A DNA stretch of 32,562 bases from Paenibacillus koleovorans NBRC 103111. GTDB taxonomy: Bacteria > Bacillota > Bacilli > Paenibacillales > NBRC-103111. Position numbers and translations under genes: made by a program. Each line of letters opens with the position of its first letter. Positions within the stretch are counted from its first letter, which is position 1. The stretch is taken from positions 1 to 32,562 of the forward strand of contig NZ_BIMA01000082.1 in the NCBI RefSeq assembly GCF_004000845.1, in the 5' to 3' direction. Below, one piece after another: positions 7,232 to 14,612 of this stretch. The notes below the pieces were generated by a model. It ran no database searches and was not told where the DNA came from. It was given only the letters and a program-made list of their open reading frames with translations.

Positions 7232-7867
7232 CTAGTTGGGGGTCGATTGGGTCTGCGGCTTCTTCAGCACCGCGATCAAATAAGGCGCCTCTGCCTTGGC
7301 ATTGATAAACCGGTAGCAGACGGTCTGGTAGCGCTCCTGCGGCAAAGCTTCCGCCCAAGCCTGTACGGCCTCGGCTTCGGTGCCGCCTCCCTCATGGCCG
7401 CTGTACAGCACGACCGTCGCGATCCCGCCCGGCTTCAGCGCTTGCAGCGCGGCTTCGAGGGCCGGCAGCGTCGTCTCCGGGCGGGTAATCACGAGCGGCA
7501 TGGCCGCCGACTGCTGCTCAGGCGCGGTCTCCGCGCCGGGCAAGTAGCCGAGGTTGAACATGACCGCGCCGACGCGGCCGATGTCTCCCGCAGGCAGCGC
7601 CTCGAGCAGCTCGTCGTGGCTGCGCAGCAGCAGCGACGGTGCGGCGTGCCGCCCGTCGGACCCTTGCGCCTCCAGCCGGCGCCGCACCTGCTCGAGCGCG
7701 CGTTCCTGCACGTCGAACGCGTACACCTTGCCGGCCGAACCGACCGTCCGGCACAAGAAGAGCGTGTCGACGCCTCCCCCGGCCGTGGCGTCGACGGCGG
7801 TGTCGCCGGCCGACAGCCTTTCGGCCACCCATTGCTGCGCGATGCTTAATACCGATTTGAATCCCAT
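7232..7867 (-). CDS. mnmM: tRNA mnm5s2U methyltransferase MnmM (YtqB family)
   Basis: A 211-residue class I SAM methyltransferase. Motif I is VDATAGGGVDTLFL (25-38), the acidic motif II is AFDVQ (Asp52), and FNLGYLPG (104-111) is characteristic of the YtqB family. YtqB of Gram-positive bacteria was recently assigned as MnmM, which methylates 5-aminomethyl-2-thiouridine at the tRNA wobble position and so replaces the MnmC methyl-transfer step. GAGG lies 11 bases before the ATG. In B. subtilis ytqA and ytqB are adjacent; here a cytochrome c gene separates them. Older annotation would call it an rRNA methylase. Confidence 0.85.
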   Translation of the reverse strand: MGFKSVLSIAQQWVAERLSAGDTAVDATAGGGVDTLFLCRTVGSAGKVYAFDVQERALEQVRRRLEAQGSDGRHAAPSLLLRSHDELLEALPAGDIGRVGAVMFNLGYLPGAETAPEQQSAAMPLVITRPETTLPALEAALQALKPGGIATVVLYSGHEGGGTEAEAVQAWAEALPQERYQTVCYRFINAKAEAPYLIAVLKKPQTQSTPN

Positions 7868-7921
7868 AGCTTCAGACGCCTCGTTCCATTCCGTTCATTC
7901 GATTTTCTTAAGCTTGCTTGG

Positions 7922-8617
7922 TTATTGCATAGCCGCCAGCCAGTCGGCGAGCGCTTCGATCGAGGCCGCATCAAGCGAGCTCTCGAAGCCCGGCATGCTG
8001 CGGCCGCCCTTCGTGATTTGCGTTACGATCTGCTCCTTCGTCTTGCGCGCGCCTACCTTCGTCAAGTTCGGACCGGACTTGCCCTGCAGCTGGTCGCCGT
8101 GGCAGGCTAGGCAGCTCGTCTTGTACACGGCGTCCGCCTGAACCGCCCTCACAGTCGGCGCAGGGGTTGTTGGAGTCGCAACTGGCGTAGGGGTCGGCGT
8201 CGGAGCCGAGGTAGCCGTCGGAGTCGGTGCAACAGTCGGTGCGACAGTCGGTGCGACAGTCGCTGCCGGTGTCGGCGTAGCCGGAGCAGGCGTCGCCGTA
8301 GGCGCGGTCGTCACGGCCGGAGCCGGTGTCGTGATCGCCGGAGGCGCGCTTGCCGTCGGCGCGACGGTCGCAGCGGCGCTCGCGGTCGGCGACACCGAGG
8401 CGCCTGCGGCTTGGGCCGGCGTTGGCGAAGCCGTCGCTGTAGCCGGCTCGACCGGCTTCACGGGCGACGTCGGGCTGCCGGTCGACGGCGAGCCTTCCTT
8501 GGAGTCGCCGCCGCAAGCGGACAGCATCACGCCCAAAGCGACAGCGGCGACAGGCAGCAACATACGACGAGTGCGGTGTTTCCAATTGCGCTTCGAGCCT
8601 TGCTCTTGGATTTCCAT
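7922..8617 (-). CDS. Lipoprotein c-type cytochrome with long Pro/Thr/Ala linker
   Basis: A 231-residue exported electron carrier. A basic N-terminus, hydrophobic segment (20-33) and lipobox LSAC (Cys35) predict a lipid-anchored protein on the outer face of the membrane. Residues 40-158 are almost only Ala, Pro, Thr, Ser and Val, a flexible spacer long enough to reach into the wall. The cytochrome domain is small (about 160-231): heme motif CLACH (169-173) and distal Met208 in RSMPGF, as in cytochrome c551/CccB types that feed terminal oxidases. The linker is about 120 residues, far longer than in B. subtilis CccB. The Shine-Dalgarno is a plain G-run. It sits between ytqA and mnmM, an unexpected place. 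Confidence 0.88.
   Translation of the reverse strand: MEIQEQGSKRNWKHRTRRMLLPVAAVALGVMLSACGGDSKEGSPSTGSPTSPVKPVEPATATASPTPAQAAGASVSPTASAAATVAPTASAPPAITTPAPAVTTAPTATPAPATPTPAATVAPTVAPTVAPTPTATSAPTPTPTPVATPTTPAPTVRAVQADAVYKTSCLACHGDQLQGKSGPNLTKVGARKTKEQIVTQITKGGRSMPGFESSLDAASIEALADWLAAMQ
8222..8257. repeat. Three 12-bp tandem repeats in the cytochrome linker
   Basis: AGTCGGTGCAAC or AGTCGGTGCGAC occurs three times head to tail and a fourth degenerate copy follows. On the coding strand it gives repeated Val-Ala-Pro-Thr. Such repeats can change linker length by slippage without shifting the frame. Confidence 0.8.
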
Positions 8618-8694
8618 TCCGATCGCCCCCCGGTAGTTGGTTGGTCCTTCATCCCTACCTCATTCGATGATCGGCGCCCGACTTCCTTCCGCCA

Positions 8695-9657
8695 TTACCG
8701 CCCGCGCCAATATTTTCCCTGCCATGTCCCGCGCGCCAGCAGCTCCGCGTCGATCGCATTCAGCACTTCCCACTTCTTCAGGCTCCACATCGGACCGATC
8801 AACAGCTCGCGCGGAGCGTCTCCGGTCAGCCGGTGAACGATCATCTCGGGCGGCAAAAACTCGAGCGTGTCAACGACCAGCTTGATGTACTCGTCCTTCT
8901 CAAGGAAACGCAGCAGCCCGGCTTCGTACTGCTTCACCATCGGGGTTTTGCGCATCAGGTGCAGGAGGTGGATCTTGATGCCCTGCACGTCCATCCGCGA
9001 CACGGCCCGTCCGGTGTCCAGCATCATCTCGTGCGTCTCGCCCGGCAGCCCGTAGATGATATGGGCGCAGACGCGAATGTTATGCTTGCGCAGGCGTGCG
9101 ACGGCGTCCAGGTAGCACTCGGTATCGTGCGCCCGGTTGATGAGCGTCGACGTTTCCTCGTGCACGGTTTGCAGCCCCATTTCGAGCCACAGATAAGTCC
9201 GTTCATTCAGCTCCGCCAAATACTCGATCACATCGTCCGGCAAACAATCCGGTCTCGTCGCGATAGACAACCCTACGACGCCGGGCTGCTGCAGAATGAC
9301 CTCGAAGTACTCTCGCAGCTCCTCCACAGGAGCGTACGTATTCGTATAAGCCTGGAAATAGCCGATATAGGCCGCTTCCGGCCATTTCTGGTGCTGCAAG
9401 CCGCGAATCGTGTTGAATTGCGTCACCAGGTCCTGCCGCCGGCTGCCGGCGAAATCGCCCGAGCCTCTCGCGCTGCAGAATGTACATCCGCCGGCCGCGA
9501 TCGTCCCGTCCCGGTTCGGGCATGTGAAGCCCGCGTCGAGCATAACCTTGAACACCTTCGTGCCGAACTGCTCGCGCATCTCGTAATTCCATGTATGAAA
9601 CCGCTTGTCGCCCCACAGCAGCGGGGGTTCGAGCGAGGAGGGGGGCTGCTTGATCAT
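8695..9657 (-). CDS. ytqA: Radical SAM protein, YtqA/YhcC family (TIGR01212)
   Basis: A 320-residue radical SAM protein. CPNRDGTIAAGGCTFC gives the cluster cysteines Cys46, Cys58 and Cys61 with the long first spacing of the Elp3-like group. GYFQAYTNTYAP and GLSIATRPDCLPDDV, then LEMGLQTVHEET and HIIYGLPGET, are family landmarks. Members bind a 4Fe-4S cluster and cleave S-adenosylmethionine; the substrate is not established, but proximity to ytqB (mnmM) in Firmicutes has suggested RNA modification. AAGGAG lies 10 bases before the ATG. It appears to be the first gene of a four-gene minus-strand string ending with manA. Confidence 0.9.
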   Translation of the reverse strand: MIKQPPSSLEPPLLWGDKRFHTWNYEMREQFGTKVFKVMLDAGFTCPNRDGTIAAGGCTFCSARGSGDFAGSRRQDLVTQFNTIRGLQHQKWPEAAYIGYFQAYTNTYAPVEELREYFEVILQQPGVVGLSIATRPDCLPDDVIEYLAELNERTYLWLEMGLQTVHEETSTLINRAHDTECYLDAVARLRKHNIRVCAHIIYGLPGETHEMMLDTGRAVSRMDVQGIKIHLLHLMRKTPMVKQYEAGLLRFLEKDEYIKLVVDTLEFLPPEMIVHRLTGDAPRELLIGPMWSLKKWEVLNAIDAELLARGTWQGKYWRGR

Positions 9658-9690
9658 TTCGGAATTGCTCCTTCTCTGGCTTCTCCCCCT

Positions 9691-9720
9691 ATTGTAGCAA
9701 AGCGGCGGACTTTACACCAA
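9691..9720 (-). promoter_or_regulatory. Candidate promoter of ytqA
   Basis: On the minus strand TTGGTG (9720-9715), an 18-base spacer and TACAAT (9696-9691) lie about 30 bases before the ytqA start. The -10 box is good and the -35 only half matches. Confidence 0.5.
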
Positions 9721-9806
9721 CAAGGCTCCCGCAAAACCTTACATGAACCCTCAAAAATCGCGCACATATTAATGCTGAAAAAGGGCGTTATTATCATGTT
9801 TTACCC

Positions 9807-9835
9807 TTGAAATACCTAACATGATGTGTTATATT
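9807..9835 (+). promoter_or_regulatory. Sigma-A promoter of the small gene at 9937
   Basis: TTGAAA (9807-9812), a 17-base spacer and TATATT (9830-9835) give a strong promoter. It leaves an untranslated leader of about 95 bases before the 68-codon gene, in which I recognise no riboswitch. Confidence 0.75.
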
Positions 9836-9936
9836 AAAACCAGATAGCAGCAGCCAACCAACTCCTCTGCGTTCCAGGATTCATGCGATTGCACAGCAAT
9901 GGGCATACTTAACCAAAAATCCGAGAGGTGATATCC

Positions 9937-10143
9937 ATGAGCAACTCCGTACAATTCGCGAATGGCAATGACAAGATCACGGTTGAGCTTACGGTGAAAG
10001 AAGCGCTTGCTTTGAGCGGCGGACAGCGATTCCATCCTTCCAGCAATGTCGTGCTGAGCGCCAAGAAGAAGCTGCAGCGCGAGATCGATCACGTTCTGCT
10101 CCCCGAAGGCGAGAAGCTGCATTTCCACTCGCTTGATATTTAA
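9937..10143 (+). CDS. Small conserved-type protein of unknown function, 68 residues
   Basis: I do not recognise this protein. It is supported by a strong promoter, a clear GAGAGGTGAT Shine-Dalgarno ending 4 bases before the ATG at 9937, and a terminator just after the stop. The sequence is hydrophilic without a membrane segment: an N-terminal beta-like stretch (NDKITVELTVKEALAL), a Gly-Gly turn and a basic stretch KKKLQREID followed by a His-containing tail. The open frame also allows a GTG at 9928, but this lies within the ribosome-binding site. It precedes trmB on the same strand with a terminator between them, so it is probably its own transcription unit. Confidence 0.7.
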   Translation: MSNSVQFANGNDKITVELTVKEALALSGGQRFHPSSNVVLSAKKKLQREIDHVLLPEGEKLHFHSLDI

Positions 10144-10182
10144 TGCCGGTCGATCGTTCAACAGCATCCCATAGATCACGAG

Positions 10183-10230
10183 CCTTCTCACAGACCCGTC
10201 CAAGGTCGGTTGAGGAGGTTTTCTTTTTCC
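10183..10230 (+). terminator. Intrinsic terminator after the small gene
   Basis: CCTTCTCA (10183-10190) pairs with TGAGGAGG (10211-10218), with inner ACC/GGT pairing, followed by TTTTCTTTTT. It overlaps the likely trmB promoter. Confidence 0.75.
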
Positions 10231-10238
10231 TGTATGAT
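10210..10238 (+). promoter_or_regulatory. Candidate trmB promoter overlapping the upstream terminator
   Basis: TTGAGG (10210-10215), 17 bases and TATGAT (10233-10238). The -35 box sits in the descending arm of the preceding terminator. The match is moderate, and no other promoter is apparent before trmB. Confidence 0.5.
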
Positions 10239-10311
10239 GGAGCATGTAGTCAAACTTGTAGACAAGTGGCAATAACGGCTTTATCGGCTCGATTTGGAGG
10301 AAACGGATTGT

Positions 10312-11043
10312 ATGCGACTTAGAGGCAGAAAAGGGATCTTGGAAGAAATCGAAAGGCAGAAGGACTTAATCGTCCTGACCCCTACCGATTACAAGGGCAA
10401 GTGGGCGGAGTTTTTCGGCAACGGCAAGCCGATCCACGTCGAGCTCGGGATGGGCAAAGGCAAGTTCATCTCTGAGATGAGCGTGCGCCATCCGGAGGTC
10501 AATTACATCGGCGTCGACATGTACGACGAGCTCGTCCGCCGCGCCAGCGAGAAAGCCCGTATCGCGGCGAATCTCGAGGATGGGGCTGCGCCGCCGAACC
10601 TGGCGCTCGCGCGCATGAACATTGAGCGCATCGAGGAGGCGTTCGCGCCCGGTGAGATCGAGCGGATCTACTTGAACTTCAGCGATCCGTGGCCGAAGAA
10701 GAAGCATGCCCGCCGCCGGCTGACGCATGCCGGATTCTTGCACAAGTACCGGGAGCTGCTGAACGCCGCGGGTGAAATTCATTTCAAGACCGACTCGCGA
10801 TCGTTGTTCGAGTTTTCGCTGAACACGTTCGCCGATCTGGGCTTGCGCATGCGGAACATTTCGCTCGATTTGCATGTCGAGGGATGTCCCGAGTGGAATG
10901 TGACGACGGAATACGAGAGCAAGTTTTCCGGCCGCGGCATGCCGATTCACCGCGTCGAGGTCGTGCTGGGCGAAGCGGCCCTGCACCGTCATCTGGAGCA
11001 GCTGTCGGCAGACGAATCCACCAATGCGAGTCCCAAGACCTAA
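10312..11043 (+). CDS. trmB: tRNA (guanine-46-N7)-methyltransferase
   Basis: A 243-residue SAM-dependent enzyme that makes m7G46 in the variable loop of tRNA. The SAM-binding HVELGMGKGKF (about 42-52), IGVDMYDEL and the family signature NFSDPWPKKKHARRRL (122-137) are intact, followed by the FKTDSRSLFEFS segment. It is about 30 residues longer than B. subtilis TrmB; the extra length is an insertion near EDGAAPPN and a C-terminal tail. The frame extends upstream to a TTG at 10294, but GGAGG (10296-10300) precedes the ATG at 10312 by 11 bases and the family starts with MRLRGRKG. Confidence 0.96.
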   Translation: MRLRGRKGILEEIERQKDLIVLTPTDYKGKWAEFFGNGKPIHVELGMGKGKFISEMSVRHPEVNYIGVDMYDELVRRASEKARIAANLEDGAAPPNLALARMNIERIEEAFAPGEIERIYLNFSDPWPKKKHARRRLTHAGFLHKYRELLNAAGEIHFKTDSRSLFEFSLNTFADLGLRMRNISLDLHVEGCPEWNVTTEYESKFSGRGMPIHRVEVVLGEAALHRHLEQLSADESTNASPKT

Positions 11044-11069
11044 CGAGGGTGCAGACCCAAGAAACGCAT

Positions 11070-11106
11070 AAGAACCTGACCGGAGCCCAGCTCCAATCAG
11101 GTTCTT
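11070..11106. terminator. Stem-loop between convergent trmB and GT28 genes
   Basis: AAGAACCTGA (11070-11079) pairs perfectly with TCAGGTTCTT (11097-11106), with an inner GGAG/CTCC stem. TTTCTG follows on the plus strand and ATGCGTTTC on the minus strand. It probably ends both transcripts. Confidence 0.8.
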
Positions 11107-11147
11107 TCTGTTCGGCCCTGTATTGCGGTCCGATGGGTCCGATGCGC

Positions 11148-12266
11148 TTACAGCAGTTGCATGATGGCCTGCGAGCAATAATGCGGCTGGTAGGGCAGCT
11201 GCCATTCCTGCGTAGCGTTCAGTCGCTCCTCCTGGACGGCGGGGTAGTCGCGGATCAACCGATCGAATCGGGCATCCAGCGTCTCGAGCGATTTGATCGG
11301 CTCCCCCAGCCCGAGCTCGGTGAAGTATTGCAGGTTCTCCTCTTCCTGACCCGGAATCGGGTTGTAGAACAGCATCGGAATGCCTTTCGCAAGCCCTTCC
11401 GTACAGGTCATGCCGCCGGGCTTGGTGATCAGCAGGTCGGACACGTCCATCAGCTTGTCAATCTCGCGGGTAAATCCGAGCACCCGGATGTTCGGATGCT
11501 GGAACAGCGGCTCTTCGGCAAGCTGGGCGCGGGCTTTCTCGTTGCTGCCGAGGCAGAACAGGAACTGGATATGCTCCCGCCAGTTCGTCATATAGGCCAT
11601 CAGGTTCTCGTTGCTGTTCATCATGCCCCAGCCGCCTCCCATGACGAGCACGGTCGGCATCGGACGGAGGCCGAAGCTCTGCCGAAGCTCCTCGCGATTG
11701 TGCTGCTGCCAGAAGTTCGGATGCACGGGGATGCCCGTCACCTCGATCTTGCTGTGCGGCACGCCGCGGAGCTGCAGCTTCTCCTTCACCTCGGCGGTCG
11801 AGACCAGGTACTTGTTCACCTCGGGGTTGACCCAAGTGCCGTGAGCGTCATAGTCGGTGATGACCGTACATAAGGGAATCGACAAGCCGGCCCGCTTGAG
11901 CCGGGAGACGACGATGTTCGGAAACGGATGCGTGCACACGATCGTGTCCGGCTTCAACTGCCGGATCAGCTCGGAGGTCTGACTGTAGAAAATCCGATGC
12001 AGCGCCAGTTGGGTCAGGCGGTTGAGCGACTTCTTGTATTGGGAACGGTAGACGTAGCCGTATAGCTTCGGTTGGGAAGCAATCGTTTTGCGGTAGGCGC
12101 TGAAGATCAACGGGGCCAGCGTCGGGTGCAGGAAGGCGCCCAGCTCCACAACGCGCGTCTGCAGCTCCGGCGATTGCCGGCGCAGGGCAACGGCGAGCGC
12201 ATGGGCCGCTTGCGTATGCCCCGCACCGAAGCCTTCGGACAGCAGCAAGATCCGCTTCTTTCTCAA
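11148..12266 (-). CDS. GT28 glycosyltransferase, MGDG synthase / UgtP family
   Basis: A 372-residue two-domain GT-B enzyme. GFGAGHTQAAHAL (12-24) is the N-terminal acceptor-side motif of MGDG synthase and MurG relatives; VMGGGWGMM opens the C-terminal domain; LLITKPGGMTCTEGLAKGIPMLF is the nucleotide-sugar binding motif. Such enzymes add glucose, galactose or glucuronate to diacylglycerol and provide glycolipids or lipoteichoic acid anchors at the cytoplasmic face. Donor and acceptor cannot be fixed from sequence. It starts with TTG: AAGGTGA lies 6 bases upstream and no ATG exists before MRKKRILLLSEGFGAGH. The PAP2 phosphatase gene is 61 bases upstream on the same strand and probably shares its transcript. 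Confidence 0.88.
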   Translation of the reverse strand: MRKKRILLLSEGFGAGHTQAAHALAVALRRQSPELQTRVVELGAFLHPTLAPLIFSAYRKTIASQPKLYGYVYRSQYKKSLNRLTQLALHRIFYSQTSELIRQLKPDTIVCTHPFPNIVVSRLKRAGLSIPLCTVITDYDAHGTWVNPEVNKYLVSTAEVKEKLQLRGVPHSKIEVTGIPVHPNFWQQHNREELRQSFGLRPMPTVLVMGGGWGMMNSNENLMAYMTNWREHIQFLFCLGSNEKARAQLAEEPLFQHPNIRVLGFTREIDKLMDVSDLLITKPGGMTCTEGLAKGIPMLFYNPIPGQEEENLQYFTELGLGEPIKSLETLDARFDRLIRDYPAVQEERLNATQEWQLPYQPHYCSQAIMQLL

Positions 12267-12327
12267 CAGTCGTCACCTTACCTTTGGAGAATCTCTCAAG
12301 TCATGCTTCTATTTACAATAATCGATT

Positions 12328-12855
12328 TCAGCCGACGAATGCAACCGAGAGGAATGCGGTAGCGGAGCCCAGCACGATGCCGGCGATGCAGTCGGATGGA
12401 TAGTGAAGACCGAGATAAATGCGGGAGACGCTGACGGCGAAAGCGAGCGGCACGAGCAAGAGCCCGAGCAGTGAAGCGACGGCGACGAACGGGACGATGA
12501 CAGAGAAAATGGCGGTGGAATGGCCCGACGGGAAGGAATGATCCTTCAGCGGATTTTTGCACAGATTGACCCCGGGGTGAACAAGATAAGGCCGCTTCCG
12601 CGGATACTTCTTCTTCACGAGATGCACGGGCAGATGGCTGGCAATCAGAGCGACCAACGATTGCAAGGCGGCGATTCTCCAATCGCCGGAAGCCAGCAGC
12701 AGCAGCGACAGGCATACCAGAATGGTGACGGACGCTCCGCCCAGGTGGGTGATTACGGCGAAGGCTCGATCTAATATAGCGTGCTGCAGGCGGCGGTTGA
12801 CCCAGAAGAACAACTGGTTCTCATGCTGCTGCAGCCAACTGACGACACGGCTCAT
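12328..12855 (-). CDS. PAP2-family membrane phosphatase, BcrC-like
   Basis: A 175-residue integral membrane phosphatase. The three catalytic motifs are complete: K81-x6-RP (88-89), PSGHS (109-113) and SR-x5-H-x3-D (Ser144, Arg145, His151, Asp155). Its size and topology resemble BcrC-type undecaprenyl-diphosphate phosphatases, which recycle the lipid carrier of wall synthesis, but phosphatidate or phosphatidylglycerophosphate phosphatase activity is equally possible from sequence. GGAGG lies 7 bases before the ATG. With the GT28 gene downstream it forms a probable lipid/envelope operon. Confidence 0.9.
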   Translation of the reverse strand: MSRVVSWLQQHENQLFFWVNRRLQHAILDRAFAVITHLGGASVTILVCLSLLLLASGDWRIAALQSLVALIASHLPVHLVKKKYPRKRPYLVHPGVNLCKNPLKDHSFPSGHSTAIFSVIVPFVAVASLLGLLLVPLAFAVSVSRIYLGLHYPSDCIAGIVLGSATAFLSVAFVG

Positions 12856-13058
12856 ACGATTCCCTCCGTCTCGGTCTTAATAAGGATGCGTTCGGATTGC
12901 GCCTCTCGGAGAAGGCTTCAACTAGAAGTATAAGACCGGATTGTTTTTGCTGTATTAACTGGGTGATAAATTCAAAAATTATATTGCGATGATATCCCGC
13001 TAACAAACCATGGTTATACTATAGAATAGCCTGTATTTTCGTAACGGGAGGAATAAGA

Positions 13059-14255
13059 ATGAAGGTAGCATTGTTTACGGATACGTTTTTGCCGGATGTA
13101 AACGGCGTCGCTCGTACGCTTGGCCGTTGGACGGCCTACTTGGAAAATCGGGGCGTCTCCTTGCGCATCTTCGCGCCGCAATCCTCGGGAGCGGTGGATG
13201 CCGGCAATCGTTCTACCGACTTGATGCGGTTTTTCAGCATACCATTCCTATTATACCCGGAGTGCAAATTGGCCATCCCTAATCCCAACCGGATCCGGCA
13301 GTCGCTGGAACAGTTCCAGCCGGACCTCATACATGTGGCGACCCCGTTCAACCTGGGCTTGTACGGTCAGCGCTATGCGCACCGCCATTACATTCCTCTA
13401 GTAGCATCATACCATACTCATTTCGATCAATACTTGTCTTTTTACAAAATTCAATGGGCGGAGCCGATGCTATGGAAGTATATGCATTGGTTTCACCAGT
13501 CGTGCCGGGCAATCTATGTCCCTTCGCAATCGACTTTGGAGCACTTGGACGCCAAAGGATTCGAAAAGCTGGAAATATGGTCGAGGGGTGTCGATGTCTC
13601 GAGGTTTCATCCGATGGTCGATCGGGAGGCGGTCCGTAGAAGACATGGTGTGGGGCCTGATAAATTCGTTTATCTCTATGTAGGACGGGTCGCGCCGGAG
13701 AAAAGCGTGGATGTGCTCCTGGAGGCGTTCGAGCTGCTGCCCGCCCGCGTCCGCGAGCAGTCTCATCTGCTGATCGCAGGCGACGGCCCGCAGCGCAAGG
13801 AGCTGGAGGAAGTGTACCGAGACCGGGGGAACGTTACGTTTATCGGATTCCTGGAGGGCAAGGCGCTTACCGAGCTATACGCGGCGGCTGACGTGTTCTG
13901 GTTCCCGTCTGCTACCGAGACTTTCGGCAATGTCGTGCTCGAGTCGATGGCGTCCGGCACGGCCGTGATCGGCGCGGCTGCAGGCGGCGTGCGCGACAAT
14001 ATCCAGCATGAGGAGACAGGGCTCTTGTGTTCGTCTGGAGATGTCGTCGCGAATCGGGACGCTGCGCTGCGGCTGTTCTACGACAGGGATTTGCTCGGAA
14101 GGCTGTCGAGGCAAGGCCGAGCCTATAGTTTGAAGCAGTCGTGGGAGAGCGTTTTTGATAAGCTATACGAGAGCTACTGCCGCGTTCTTGGGGGGACAAG
14201 GGCGAAAAAAGTCGAATCGTCTTCGGTTACTGGACCTAAAATAGGACTTCGATAA
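13059..14255 (+). CDS. GT4 glycosyltransferase, MgtA/PimB-like
   Basis: A 398-residue retaining GT-B glycosyltransferase. The N-terminus FTDTFLPDVNGVARTLGRW and SYHTHFDQYL are typical of GDP-mannose or UDP-sugar dependent glycolipid enzymes (MgtA, PimB, UgtP-like GT4). YVGRVAPEKSVDVLLEA opens the donor domain and SATETFGNVVLESMASGTAVIG contains the EX7E donor motif. A probable role is glycosylation of a membrane lipid, fitting the adjacent divergent PAP2-GT28 pair, but the sugar is not known. GGAGG lies 7 bases before the ATG. The last 15 or so residues (ESSSVTGPKIGLR) are outside the conserved domain. No T-rich terminator follows. Confidence 0.9.
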   Translation: MKVALFTDTFLPDVNGVARTLGRWTAYLENRGVSLRIFAPQSSGAVDAGNRSTDLMRFFSIPFLLYPECKLAIPNPNRIRQSLEQFQPDLIHVATPFNLGLYGQRYAHRHYIPLVASYHTHFDQYLSFYKIQWAEPMLWKYMHWFHQSCRAIYVPSQSTLEHLDAKGFEKLEIWSRGVDVSRFHPMVDREAVRRRHGVGPDKFVYLYVGRVAPEKSVDVLLEAFELLPARVREQSHLLIAGDGPQRKELEEVYRDRGNVTFIGFLEGKALTELYAAADVFWFPSATETFGNVVLESMASGTAVIGAAAGGVRDNIQHEETGLLCSSGDVVANRDAALRLFYDRDLLGRLSRQGRAYSLKQSWESVFDKLYESYCRVLGGTRAKKVESSSVTGPKIGLR

Positions 14256-14612
14256 GATTGTTTCGACAGTCGCGCTTGAGTATAATGGGACACAGACCTT
14301 TTCTCGGCATACTAGTGAATATCCCCCAGGCTTGTCCGTCAGACAAGCCGATTAAGAAGCAAACGCCCGAAAATGAGCAGGAATTCGCTCTATTCGTCGT
14401 CTCCGTCAGTCCCGACCGGGATAAAGTCCCCAATACCCTGTAATCTGAACGTTTGCAGCGAAAAAGGGATTTTGACAAATGCGGGCAAAGATAGGAAAAT
14501 CATAATCGGTCACTACAACGGGCATTTTTCCAACCTTAACCACTTCGAAACACTTTAACACTTTATAGAGAGAAATAGGGTCTAGATTTACAAAAAAGGG
14601 GGGCTATTAGAG
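14256..14612 (+). other. Non-coding gap with candidate promoter and hairpin
   Basis: This gap of 357 bases has no gene I can support. It contains a promoter-like pair, TTGTTT (14258-14263), 17 bases, perfect TATAAT (14281-14286). It also contains an 8-bp hairpin GGCTTGTC (14329-14336) with GACAAGCC (14342-14349) without a T-run. If that promoter is real it would give the GT2 gene a leader of about 320 bases, which is unusually long. Open frames of about 61 codons here lack ribosome-binding sites. An isolated TTGACA near 14473 has no -10 partner. Confidence 0.45.

Noticed and set aside
14329-14349. Terminator after the GT4 gene
   Set aside because: The GGCTTGTC/GACAAGCC hairpin has no T-run on either strand.
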